Source of the DNA: Desulfuromusa sp.
Lineage (GTDB): Bacteria > Desulfobacterota > Desulfuromonadia > Desulfuromonadales > Geopsychrobacteraceae
NCBI GenBank assembly: GCA_021647765.1
Contig: JAKIUD010000029.1
Coordinates: 1-39,119 of the forward strand
DNA: 39,119 nucleotides
Direction of reading: 5' to 3'
The notes under the pieces were generated by a model. That model ran no database searches and had not been told where the DNA came from. It saw only the letters and a program-made list of their open reading frames with translations. A program made the translations under genes and the position numbers. This document shows, piece by piece, positions 18,504-26,322 of this stretch. Each line of letters begins with the position of its first letter. Position 1 is the first letter of the stretch.

Positions 18504-19612
18504 GATATTGTCTTCGAATTGACAATTGCACCTAGGGCCTCAGTCACAATTCTGTTTTCGGCCTGGGTGCGGCTGGCAATGCGGATGTAACGGTCAGATT
18601 CAGGCATGGTCTTACCCTGACAGTGTTTGATGTAAATATTGTGCTCGACAAACAGTTTGCGGGCTACTTTGGAGCCGGAAGGAGCATGGTCAGGAAGACG
18701 GCAGAAGATATAGTTGGCATCAGGCCGATAGACCATCAGGCCACCGATGTCACAGAGATCCAGATAGAATTGATCTCGATCTGCCCGCACCTGATCGCAA
18801 CTAGCGAGGAACTCCTCTTGATACTCGGGCGCATGCACCAGAAATGTTTCCGCAAAGCCGTTGAGATTCCAGATATGCAGCCCTTGACGAACCTGTACGG
18901 CAAATTGTGCGTTGGCCGTCAGCATATAGCCGATGCGCAGACCGCAGATACCGTAAGCCTTGCTCATGCTCTTGAAGATCGCAAGGTTCGAATATTTGAT
19001 AATATCCCCTTCCAGAGTTTCCTCGTCACGATCCCTGGCAAAATCGATAAATGATTCATCGACGATGAGCATGCAGTCGTGCGCAGCCAGTTTGTCCAGC
19101 AGGCGGATCAGATCGGCTTTAGGTACCAGCAGAGAGGTTGGATTGTTTGGCGACACCACCACCGCAACGTCAACCTGGCAGCGGATAGCCTCTGCCGCAA
19201 ACTTATCCACGTCCAGTTGGAAGGAGGGAGCATCGAGCGCAAACTCAATGACGTTTTCGGGCGGTGCGGCGTTGGCATATTCGTTGAACGACGGCACCGG
19301 AATAATCAGCTTCTTGGCGAGATGACCGGAGACGATCTTGATCAGCTCTGCCGCTCCATTGCCCACCACAATCCGTTCCGGTGGTTGATTGATCAGGGTG
19401 CCCACTAACCCGGCCAGGACATTCTGTGCCACGGGATAGTTCAGCACCAGTTCATGAATTTGGCTGATCAACTGTTTAAAAAAACGCTCAGGCGGGAAAT
19501 AAAGATTATAAAGGTAGGCGTGATCGATAAAATCATGACGCCAATAGCCGCCATGCTGGCATTCAACTGCTTCGAATTGCTGCTCTCTGGCAGCACAATC
19601 CTGATCTGTCAT
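18500..19612 (-). CDS. PLP fold-type I aminotransferase, HisC/CobD-like
   Basis: 370 residues, class I/II aminotransferase. The N-terminal HGGYWRHDF resembles the HGG start of CobD-type enzymes. VVVSPNNPTSLLV and LIVDESFIDF carry the conserved Asn and Asp. The PLP lysine sits in KSMSKAYGICGLRIGY, and the C-terminal arginine in YIRIASR. The relatives HisC (histidinol-phosphate aminotransferase) and CobD (threonine-phosphate decarboxylase) both act on phosphorylated amino alcohols or acids. No his or cob gene is nearby. Here it is sandwiched between a sugar/choline-type nucleotidyltransferase and a CDP-alcohol phosphatidyltransferase, so I infer it makes or decarboxylates a phospho-amino compound destined for CDP activation. 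Transaminase versus decarboxylase cannot be told from sequence. Confidence 0.88.
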   Translation of the reverse strand: MTDQDCAAREQQFEAVECQHGGYWRHDFIDHAYLYNLYFPPERFFKQLISQIHELVLNYPVAQNVLAGLVGTLINQPPERIVVGNGAAELIKIVSGHLAKKLIIPVPSFNEYANAAPPENVIEFALDAPSFQLDVDKFAAEAIRCQVDVAVVVSPNNPTSLLVPKADLIRLLDKLAAHDCMLIVDESFIDFARDRDEETLEGDIIKYSNLAIFKSMSKAYGICGLRIGYMLTANAQFAVQVRQGLHIWNLNGFAETFLVHAPEYQEEFLASCDQVRADRDQFYLDLCDIGGLMVYRPDANYIFCRLPDHAPSGSKVARKLFVEHNIYIKHCQGKTMPESDRYIRIASRTQAENRIVTEALGAIVNSKTIS

Positions 19613-19764
19613 ATTTTGTTCTTACCTCATCCGACGCTAACGGAAACTGTTCGCAGCCATACAGGTCTCTTTACAGAAACCGTCAAGTGCAATTGGTTCA
19701 AAGTGGATCCATATCCAGACACAAAACCGGCAATCAAGCCAAATTTTATCTTGCAACGGGCTGG

Positions 19765-20664
19765 TCAATCAGCGGCAACCAGAGTCGAGGGTCGCAATGG
19801 ATTTACCACGATTGCAGTATTTTTCTTATCGATTACATTCTGGAGGCGGGTGCTGACAGCTTTCCGAAGAGGTAACAAACTCTCTGTCATATTAACCGGG
19901 AACGAAGAAGGCCGAGGGAACATTTTCTCAGCCGCACTCAGATCCTCAAGGGTGTCAATCTCATACCAGCGGTCAGGATCAAAGAAGACCGGCGCAAATG
20001 TGAGCTTCTCCTCAGCGACCAGCTCGGCGAAAACAGACTCATAATACCCCTTAACCTTCTTGGCGGAAATGTGTCGATCCAGTCGATCCCAGATTGATCG
20101 CCAACTGCTGCAGGAGAAGCTGTAGATGTTTACAGTCTTGAAATGGGCGGCGTCATTGCGGTTTACAGCGCCGAGCCAAAGGGCATCAAGCTGTTGCCGC
20201 TTATTGAGCGTCACCGTCGTACCGTTCATCCACGGTAGCATTTTGGAGACAGCAATCCGGTCAGGTCGGAGCAGTGACTTAAGCAGCTCCGGATAAAACA
20301 CCAGATCGCTTTCAAGCAGGAGAAAAGGTTCGTCAATCACCTTTCCAGCTAGCCACAATGAATAAATGTTGTTGGTTGTTTTATATCGCGGACTGTGGAT
20401 ATAGATGATTTCAATGTCCGCATACCGATTGCCAAGATAGTCCTGAATAACTTCTGACAGGTGGCCTGTGACCACAACCAGACGCTTGAACCCGTAATTG
20501 CGCAGAGAGCGGATCAACCGTTCAAGGATGGGAATTCCATTGACTTCAACAAGACATTTGGGTATTGAATCCGTTAATGGGGAAAGTCGGCTCCCCATTC
20601 CAGCGGCTAATAACAAAGCCGTTCTTACTGGGGTACCATTATCTGAAAGGTCGCTATAATACAT
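19765..20664 (-). CDS. Nucleotidyltransferase, LicC/phosphocholine cytidylyltransferase-like
   Basis: About 299 residues from ATG 20664. The nucleotide-binding signature LLAAGMGSRLSPLTDSIPKCLVEVNG lies at residues ~17-42 (GMGSR and PKCLV are the diagnostic parts), and a metal-binding LLLESDLVF follows near 110. The best match in character is LicC/PntC-type cytidylyltransferases, which join CTP with phosphocholine-like compounds; sugar-1-phosphate nucleotidyltransferases are the alternative. The frame is open 23 codons further upstream, but AGGAG at 20670-20674, five bases before ATG 20664, decides the start. First gene of the three-gene cassette; 152 bp separate it from the PLP enzyme. Residues after ~260 (SSFPVNMTES...) look like an unconserved tail. 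Confidence 0.88.
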   Translation of the reverse strand: MYYSDLSDNGTPVRTALLLAAGMGSRLSPLTDSIPKCLVEVNGIPILERLIRSLRNYGFKRLVVVTGHLSEVIQDYLGNRYADIEIIYIHSPRYKTTNNIYSLWLAGKVIDEPFLLLESDLVFYPELLKSLLRPDRIAVSKMLPWMNGTTVTLNKRQQLDALWLGAVNRNDAAHFKTVNIYSFSCSSWRSIWDRLDRHISAKKVKGYYESVFAELVAEEKLTFAPVFFDPDRWYEIDTLEDLSAAEKMFPRPSSFPVNMTESLLPLRKAVSTRLQNVIDKKNTAIVVNPLRPSTLVAAD

Positions 20665-20669
20665 TAACA

Positions 20670-20674
20670 CTCCT
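20670..20674 (-). promoter_or_regulatory. Ribosome binding site deciding the nucleotidyltransferase start
   Basis: AGGAG on the minus strand with a 5-base spacer to ATG 20664. It favours this start over in-frame codons further upstream, which would lie inside the structured leader. Confidence 0.7.
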
Positions 20675-20703
20675 GAATTGCCCGTGGTAAACAGGGAAAG
20701 GGG

Positions 20704-20755
20704 GTTTCCTGCCTCGGTGGCGCAACTGTTCACTCCTGCTTTAAGCAGGAAACAG
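20704..20755 (-). promoter_or_regulatory. Leader with mutually exclusive hairpins upstream of the nucleotidyltransferase
   Basis: Read on the minus strand, GTTTCCTGC (20753-20745) can pair locally with the AAGCAGGA just after it (perfect 8-bp arms with a one-base centre, 20734-20750, reinforced by an outer CTGTT/AACAG pair, 20755-20751 and 20730-20726). Alternatively it can pair with GCAGGAAAC (20712-20704), a perfect 9-bp match. The two pairings share the same 5' strand and exclude each other. It sits 40-90 bases before the start codon of the lipid-head-group cassette. No known riboswitch class was recognised. Confidence 0.45.
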
Positions 20756-21190
20756 TCATCTTGATCCTGTAAATAGGCTAAGAAATTACACCAATACGAA
20801 CGCGAGAAAGAGCCCGTGCGGTGGGAAAAAAGGGGGGGATATGTCGTTTTTTTGTGTCAGTAGACCATTGCCATCGGAGAATGTTCTCTCCCATGCCCCG
20901 CAACAACCATAACTAACACCACAGTGTACGACATTTACCTGCCGTAGTCAAATAAGCTCCCCGGTGTCAGCAGCAGGAGTTCACTTTTTTTACTTTCCAA
21001 AAGGAGACTTCTGTATTTTGACCCTCCGGTTCCGTGTGAAAAACAGCTTGGCCGATCAAAAATCCGTTCAAAGTGAAATCCTGACTTTTGGCAAACTGAA
21101 TTTGAGTGGAACGAAAAAATGGCAGGTAAATACGAATGGCGCTAGTTCAAGCAGTATCGCAGTGAACTTGGAACAGCCTCCAGGCTCATC
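20756..21190. other. Gene-poor gap upstream of the lipid cassette
   Basis: No convincing gene is visible. A plus-strand frame from a GTG at 20964 to 21377 is open, but it runs straight through the inverted repeats at 21191-21280, has no recognisable motif and no good ribosome binding site. The stretch includes a poly-purine run near 20823-20840 (AAAAAAGGGGGGG-like). The promoter for the minus-strand cassette should lie here, but I could not identify it. Confidence 0.5.
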
Positions 21191-21279
21191 GGGGGCTGTC
21201 CCGAAGTTTACGAGCCACAAAGAACTGCGGTGGTTCACACTGCAAAAGCCTGGGACAGCCCCCATGCGGGGACAGTCCC
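21191..21279. repeat. REP-like inverted repeats (GGGGGCTGTCCC / GGGACAGCCCCC and GGGACAGTCCC)
   Basis: GGGGGCTGTCCC at 21191-21202 is the perfect reverse complement of GGGACAGCCCCC at 21252-21263, with 49 bases between. Five bases later comes a separate 11-base palindrome, GGGACAGTCCC (21269-21279). This combination resembles REP/RAYT-type intergenic elements. No RAYT transposase is present in the window. Confidence 0.6.
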
Positions 21280-21321
21280 GGCCTTGCTGGAGATTTGCGC
21301 CATTCCGGGTAAATGCATTCT

Positions 21322-21654
21322 TTAATATATTTGGTGTGGATACTCTTTTTTTCGATTTTGAAAAGAAAGGATTTTAGAATTCTGAATTATCCCTTTGTCT
21401 ATTTCTATTGATTTGGAAATGGTTGAATTCTTTTCCCATTCAGTTGCCCCCCCAAGAACTATGGATAGATATGGCAGTAATGCTTCCGAAATTTCCCATG
21501 AGGACGAATTCCAATACCAACTTGGGGTGTGATCTACGGCATAATAAAATATACCATTCACTTCAAACATTGGATTCATAAAACTAGTTTGAGGTTTATT
21601 TCGACCTCCAAAGGGATGGCTCAACCCTTCGTCATCAAAAACATTCGAGCACAT
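21322..21654 (-). pseudogene. Remnant of an alanine/saccharopine dehydrogenase-like enzyme (C-terminal fragment)
   Basis: A 110-residue minus-strand frame. Its sequence EVNGIFYYAVDHTPSWYW...EALLPYL...ATEW...ILSFQNR follows the C-terminal pattern of the AlaDh/PNT-type family that includes N5-(carboxyethyl)ornithine synthase and lysine-forming saccharopine dehydrogenase (VDHTPS, then a helix with LLPYL, then a closing ILSFQNR). Full enzymes have more than 300 residues. The N-terminal substrate domain and Rossmann core are missing: a TAG interrupts the frame shortly upstream of the ATG at 21654, and the AraC gene lies beyond. I infer a decayed fragment, left between repeats and a regulator. Family recognition is from memory of motifs and is moderate. 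Confidence 0.45.
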
Positions 21655-21768
21655 ACCAAACCCTTCAATCTATTTTCAAACCTCCTTTGAAATGGGGTGG
21701 GGGTCTTGAGTTAAGAATACATGCTGGATTCCATCAGAATACGCAGCTGTTTATGCCCCCATAAACAA

Positions 21769-22743
21769 TCATGAATCGCCAAACCGCTGTCGATAAACCG
21801 TCGGTGAAATCCCCACAATCTGCCGGAACAAACGCCGGAAGGAACTGAGATCGACATACCCAACTGCGGCGGTAATTTCCTCCAATGGTTGATCCGATCC
21901 AAGCAGCAACTGTTTTGCTTTCTCAATTCGCATTTTCTGCAGATATTCCAAGGGAGCTTCACCCGTTGCTTTTCTGAAACGACGCAGAAAGGTTCGTTCA
22001 TTCAACCCCGATCGTTTGGCCATCAACTGCACTGAAACCTTTTCGCGATAGTAACGATCCAGCCACTGCTGAACTTTGAGGATCGGTTCATCAATATGAT
22101 CTTTACTCCCCTTAAACCTGACAAATGGTGCCTGATCACGGCGATTTCCGTCAATTAACATCATTCGAGCACAAACACTGGCTAAAGATTTTGATCCATA
22201 TTTTTCAATCAGATGAAGAGCCAGGTCAAAATGTGCCCCGGTACCACCGGCACAGAGATAATCGACGCCATCAATGATAAGGCGATCAATCTGCAGATCA
22301 ATTTTGGGATAACGCTGGCGAAAGCGATCTGCCAACTGCCAATGGGTTGTGGCTTGCCGGCCATTTAAAATGCCCGCTTCAGCTAGCAAGAAAGCCCCTG
22401 AACAGGCACTGGCGACGACTGTCCCGTTCTGATATTGCTCGCCAATCCATTCTGCCAATTCAGTCTGCTCCAATAATCGATCTGGCCGCCCCATTACTCC
22501 CGGAACAATCAGCAGGTCGATATTCTTACAATCAGCCAGACTGCAATTAGCCATGACCAACTGGCGGTTAAAACTGGTCACAGCCTCACCAGCAAAAGTA
22601 ATCACCTCGCAATGACAGAAAAGTGAACCTGAACCGGGAGACACTCGCTTCTGTTCCCAATTTGCCAAAGTAAACAAATCCAACATTCCGGCTATTCCTG
22701 ACAGCAAACAATTATCATAAGCCAGCACAGCAATATTCAACAT
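21769..22743 (-). CDS. AraC-family regulator with N-terminal DJ-1/PfpI (GATase1-like) domain
   Basis: 324 residues. Residues 1-190 form a class I glutamine-amidotransferase-like fold with a nucleophile-elbow ACSGAFLLAEAG. Residues ~225-324 carry two helix-turn-helix motifs of AraC type (MAKRSGLNERTFLRRFRKATG, shortened here from a longer match, and ITAAVGYVDLSSFRRLFRQIVGISP in two parts). Relatives are FtrA, ArgR of Pseudomonas, CdhR and GbdR, which respond to nitrogen-containing small molecules. The gene reads away from the LivH permease, with a 214-bp shared upstream region, so control of transport is possible but unproven. The cysteine usually serves ligand binding rather than catalysis in this group. 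Confidence 0.93.
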   Translation of the reverse strand: MLNIAVLAYDNCLLSGIAGMLDLFTLANWEQKRVSPGSGSLFCHCEVITFAGEAVTSFNRQLVMANCSLADCKNIDLLIVPGVMGRPDRLLEQTELAEWIGEQYQNGTVVASACSGAFLLAEAGILNGRQATTHWQLADRFRQRYPKIDLQIDRLIIDGVDYLCAGGTGAHFDLALHLIEKYGSKSLASVCARMMLIDGNRRDQAPFVRFKGSKDHIDEPILKVQQWLDRYYREKVSVQLMAKRSGLNERTFLRRFRKATGEAPLEYLQKMRIEKAKQLLLGSDQPLEEITAAVGYVDLSSFRRLFRQIVGISPTVYRQRFGDS

Positions 22744-22957
22744 ATCATTACTTCTTTCACCCTTTTATGTGATTATAGACTAAAAGATGAATTCTTACCA
22801 ATATAAATACTTGTCATGAAATAAAAAGACCAAAAATTCTCCGGCAATTTGGTAATCACTTGATCATACTCCTGGTTTAAACTGCCTCTTCGGCACTTGA
22901 CCTGAATCCGCCTCTGCCCTACTCTGTTGGCTCTTTAAATCACTGTGGAGCTCCTAC

Positions 22958-23815
22958 TTGACCGACTTTCTACAATACCTCTTTTCCGGAATGACCAGTG
23001 GCGCAATTTACGCTCTGATTGCTCTTGGCTTTTGCGTTGTCAACAACACCATGGGGATCGTCAACTTTGTCCAAGTTGATTTTGTTTCCCTGGGTGGAAT
23101 GTTGATGTTTTCAGCATTGTTTGGCGCTGGCTTGCCGATGGTTCCGGGGCTGCTGCTGGCAGTCACTGGAGTTGCACTGGTAGCAATGCTGGTCGAACGA
23201 TTTGGCTTGCGTCCGGCACGCTCTGAAAACCCTCTGGTGCTGATATTTCTTACCATCGGCCTCTCGATCATTCTGCGTGGTGCCATCAAGCTAATCTGGG
23301 GAAAGAATCGCATGGCACTGCCACCGCTCACCCCCGATATCCCGGTTAAAATCTTCGGCGCCAGCGTTCTGCCCCAGGCACTCTGGATTCTATTCCTGAC
23401 CATTATTGCAATCGGTCTACTGACCTGGTTCTTTTATCGAACATCTTTAGGGTTGTCGATGCGTGCTGTTGCCTCTAATCCAACTGCAGCGGCTGTGGTC
23501 GGAATACCTGCTGGTCGAGTACGACTGACCAGTTACGCCATTGCTGGAGCACTGGGCGGGCTAGCCGGAGTGCTGGTGACTCCGATCACAACTCTCAGCT
23601 ATGATGTGGGTGTTTTACTCGGACTCAAAGGGTTCGCCGCTGCCATTCTCGGTGGATTTGGATCGTTCCCCGGAGCGATTCTTGGTGGCCTTGGACTGGG
23701 TTTACTTGAATCCCTCTCAGCCGGATATATTTCAAGCGCTTATAAAGATGTGGTTGCCTTTGTGGTATTACTGTTGGTGTTGTTCGTGCGGCCTAAAGGG
23801 TTGCTGGGGAAATAA
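22958..23815 (+). CDS. livH: Branched-chain amino acid ABC transporter permease LivH (orphan)
   Basis: 285 residues from a TTG start preceded by a GGAG ribosome binding site. About eight membrane segments and the family features are present: GAIYALIALGFCVVNNTMG near the N-terminus, NPTAAAVVGIPAGRVR in the cytoplasmic coupling loop and AAILGGFGSFPGAILGG. LivH partners with LivM, the ATPases LivG and LivF and a binding protein, none of which is in the window. The next genes are iorAB. A protein without its partners should be non-functional unless these are encoded elsewhere. Possibly the survivor of a partly deleted operon. Confidence 0.92.
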   Translation: MTDFLQYLFSGMTSGAIYALIALGFCVVNNTMGIVNFVQVDFVSLGGMLMFSALFGAGLPMVPGLLLAVTGVALVAMLVERFGLRPARSENPLVLIFLTIGLSIILRGAIKLIWGKNRMALPPLTPDIPVKIFGASVLPQALWILFLTIIAIGLLTWFFYRTSLGLSMRAVASNPTAAAVVGIPAGRVRLTSYAIAGALGGLAGVLVTPITTLSYDVGVLLGLKGFAAAILGGFGSFPGAILGGLGLGLLESLSAGYISSAYKDVVAFVVLLLVLFVRPKGLLGK

Positions 23816-23819
23816 TTAA

Positions 23820-23945
23820 TTTTAACGGAGAGACGCAGAGCCGGAGAGATTGGAGAGAAAACCTTGTTTGGAGGTTAAAAATCCAAAAAAAGATTTCGTC
23901 CCCCTCTCCGCAAACTCAGCGTTCTCTCCACCTCTGCGTTAAAAT
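23820..23945. repeat. Imperfect long inverted repeat (GCAGAG-rich interspersed element)
   Basis: The left arm (about 23820-23865) reads TTTTAACGGAGAGACGCAGA...; the right arm (about 23900-23945) is its imperfect reverse complement ending CTCTGCGTTAAAA. Purine-rich GAGA/GCAGAG units recur within the arms. It fills most of the livH-iorA gap. Similar GCAGAG-rich hairpin elements recur, as far as I remember, in many environmental genomes. It could act as a transcript-end structure for livH or mark a recombination point. Confidence 0.6.
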
Positions 23946-23972
23946 CTTTTGAATTATAAAGGTTAGCAAAAT

Positions 23973-25799
23973 ATGAAAGAACAAATTCAACTCTTAATGG
24001 GTAATGAAGCCATCGGTCAGGGACTTATTGAAGCTGGTTGCCAGATCGCTGCGGCCTATCCCGGAACCCCTTCAACTGAAATCCTTCAGGCGGTGATTGA
24101 TCGTCAGAAACAAGCAGTTGAACCGCTCCATATCGAGTGGTCGGTCAATGAAAAAATTGCCTTTGAAGTTGCTCTGGCTGCCAGTTATACCGGAAAACGT
24201 TCCGTGGCGGTCATGAAACAAGTTGGGCTGAATGTGGCCGCTGATCCGTTTATGCGGACTGCTTATATCGGGGTCAAGGGGGGGATGCTGACCATTGTAG
24301 CAGATGATCCAGGTCCACATAGCTCCCAGAATGAGCAGGATACCCGCTTGTTCTGTTTACAGGCGCGGGTTCCAGTGGTTGATCCAGCCAGTCCGGCAGA
24401 GGCGAAGGATTTAATCGAACCAGCATTTGAGTTATCGGAAAAATATGAAACCAATATAGTTTTGCGCCCAACCACCCGTATCTGCCATTCACGGCAAAAT
24501 GTCTCCATTTCTGAGCCGATAACACTTGGGCGACAGGCAAACTTTGAATTGGATACCCCCCGTTGGGCAGCAACCCCAGCTTTTCTTCCGGCTCTACATC
24601 GAAAGTTGAATACCAACCTTGAAAAGATTGCTGTCGAACCTGATTGGCAACCACGCTGGACTTCGGGAGATAACAGCCAACCACGGACTGCGTTGATTGC
24701 TTCCGGGATTGTTTATGGCAATCTGGTTGATTTACTTGAAGAATTGAACCTAAGTAATAAAATCGACCTATATCAGGTGTTGATGCCTTATCCACTTAAT
24801 CCAGGTTTTTCAAAAAAAATACATGAAAAGTATGATCACATCCTGATTCTGGAAGAAACCTATCCAGTTATTGAGCTGCAACTGGCTCATCCCGGTGCAG
24901 TTGGCAAACAAAACGGTTCAGTTCCGCGTGAGGGAGAACTGACACCGGACGTCATCCACCAGGCTCTGGCTGCTTTTCTTGATCTTGCTCCGGCAGAAGA
25001 GAAACCGGAAGAACGGCGTGGACAACGACCCTCACTCTGCCCTGGTTGTTCACATCGTGCTGCCTTTTACAGCATCAAAAAGTGTTTTCCGACAGGAATT
25101 TATCCTTCTGATATCGGTTGTTACACTTTGGGGATGAATCTGGGAGCAGTCCATACGGTTCACTGTATGGGAGCTTGTATCAGTCAGGGAGCAGGCTTTT
25201 ATCAGGCCTATCAACAGGATAAAGGAGAATTTCCTACTGTTGTCGTCACTATTGGCGATTCAACTTTTTTCCACGCAGGAATTCCTGCGCTGATTAATGC
25301 CGTCATCCAGAAAACCCGCATGATCATTGTGATCCTCGATAATGCCACTGCTGCCATGACCGGTGGACAGCCGGTGCCACACATGGGAATTGCCGCTGGG
25401 GATAAACCAACCAAAGCGGTTGCTATTGAACCTCTGATCAAAGCAAGTGGTGTTGATTTTATGGAAGTCTGCAACCCTTATGACAATGAAAGGTTCGAGA
25501 GTTTACTGAAAAAGGCTGATGAGTATATACGCAGCCCGGAAGGGGGAGTTGCGGTATTGATTGCCCGCCACGGTTGCATTATGGATCCGCTGGTACGCAA
25601 AGCTCAAAATTCATTTTTGGTCACGATTAACGAAAGTTGTATCGGTTGCCGAATCTGTGTTGATAAATTTGAGTGCTCGGCTCTGTTTATGGATAGGGAG
25701 AACAAATTCGCGGTCGTTGATCAGGATCGCTGCATTGGCTGTGGAACCTGCATCCCGGTCTGTCCGGTCGCCGCCATCGTCAAACAGGAGAAGTCATGA
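23973..25799 (+). CDS. iorA: Indolepyruvate:ferredoxin oxidoreductase alpha subunit
   Basis: 608 residues, cytoplasmic. The N-terminal half is the pyruvate-ferredoxin-oxidoreductase-like domain (QLLMGNEAIGQGLIEAG, AYPGTPSTEI). The middle carries the thiamine diphosphate site GDSTFFHAGIPALINAV...ILDN. The C-terminus has two ferredoxin-like 4Fe-4S motifs, CIGCRICVDKFEC and CIGCGTCIPVCP. The first has an Asp-Lys-Phe-Glu stretch before its last Cys. The enzyme oxidatively decarboxylates arylpyruvates from aromatic amino acid breakdown to aryl-acetyl-CoA and reduces ferredoxin, typical of anaerobes. An AGG ribosome binding site precedes the ATG. It overlaps iorB by ATGA. Confidence 0.95.
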   Translation: MKEQIQLLMGNEAIGQGLIEAGCQIAAAYPGTPSTEILQAVIDRQKQAVEPLHIEWSVNEKIAFEVALAASYTGKRSVAVMKQVGLNVAADPFMRTAYIGVKGGMLTIVADDPGPHSSQNEQDTRLFCLQARVPVVDPASPAEAKDLIEPAFELSEKYETNIVLRPTTRICHSRQNVSISEPITLGRQANFELDTPRWAATPAFLPALHRKLNTNLEKIAVEPDWQPRWTSGDNSQPRTALIASGIVYGNLVDLLEELNLSNKIDLYQVLMPYPLNPGFSKKIHEKYDHILILEETYPVIELQLAHPGAVGKQNGSVPREGELTPDVIHQALAAFLDLAPAEEKPEERRGQRPSLCPGCSHRAAFYSIKKCFPTGIYPSDIGCYTLGMNLGAVHTVHCMGACISQGAGFYQAYQQDKGEFPTVVVTIGDSTFFHAGIPALINAVIQKTRMIIVILDNATAAMTGGQPVPHMGIAAGDKPTKAVAIEPLIKASGVDFMEVCNPYDNERFESLLKKADEYIRSPEGGVAVLIARHGCIMDPLVRKAQNSFLVTINESCIGCRICVDKFECSALFMDRENKFAVVDQDRCIGCGTCIPVCPVAAIVKQEKS

Positions 25800-26302
25800 A
25801 ACAGCAGATTATTGTCAGTGGTATCGGTGGGCAAGGGGTGCTGTTTCTAACCCGGGTGATTGCGCAGATTGCAGTAAATCAAGGGGCTCCAGTACTGACA
25901 TCGGAAACCCACGGCATGGCACAACGTGGTGGAACTGTTCTTTCAACCATCAAAATTGGTCATTTTTCCAGTCCATTGATCCGCACCGCCCAAGCCGATC
26001 TGGGGATATTTCTCTGGGAAGCTAATCTTCCGGTGCATCGTCCTCTATTGAAAACCGCTGGAAAACTATTGATTAACACGGACAAAGATGGCGAAGGGAT
26101 CAGGATCGACGCCGCAAAGATTGCCCGTCAACTGGGAAATGCGGTTCTTTTAAATCTGCTTCTGTTAGGAGTTGCGGTCAACCACAAAGCTCTGATCTGC
26201 ACAGCGGAAGAGTGTGAAGCTGCCATTAAACAGCTGGCTCCAGCCCGATTTACCGGACAAAACTTAGCGGCTTTCCACATGGGATTGAGCAGTTCTACCT
26301 AA
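25796..26302 (+). CDS. iorB: Indolepyruvate:ferredoxin oxidoreductase beta subunit
   Basis: 168 residues. It has the gamma-type PFOR fold: IVSGIGGQGVLFLTRVIAQ at the N-terminus, then TSETHGMAQRGGTV, both diagnostic of IorB. It is somewhat shorter than the ~190 residues I recall for the family, but the core motifs are intact. Translation is coupled to iorA through a 4-bp overlap (25796-25799). It pairs with IorA to form the active heteromer. It converges with the outer-membrane barrel gene 20 bp downstream, and I saw no terminator hairpin in that short gap. Confidence 0.93.
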   Translation: MKQQIIVSGIGGQGVLFLTRVIAQIAVNQGAPVLTSETHGMAQRGGTVLSTIKIGHFSSPLIRTAQADLGIFLWEANLPVHRPLLKTAGKLLINTDKDGEGIRIDAAKIARQLGNAVLLNLLLLGVAVNHKALICTAEECEAAIKQLAPARFTGQNLAAFHMGLSSST

Positions 26303-26322
26303 AGATCGTGTCTCCAAAAATA

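Noticed and set aside
20964..21377. Plus-strand 137-codon frame from a GTG in the gap upstream of the AraC gene
   Set aside because: It translates through the REP-like inverted repeats, has no motif and overlaps the better-supported dehydrogenase remnant on the other strand.
21711..22001. Minus-strand 96-codon frame overlapping the end of the AraC-family gene
   Set aside because: Out-of-frame shadow of the well-conserved AraC DNA-binding domain.
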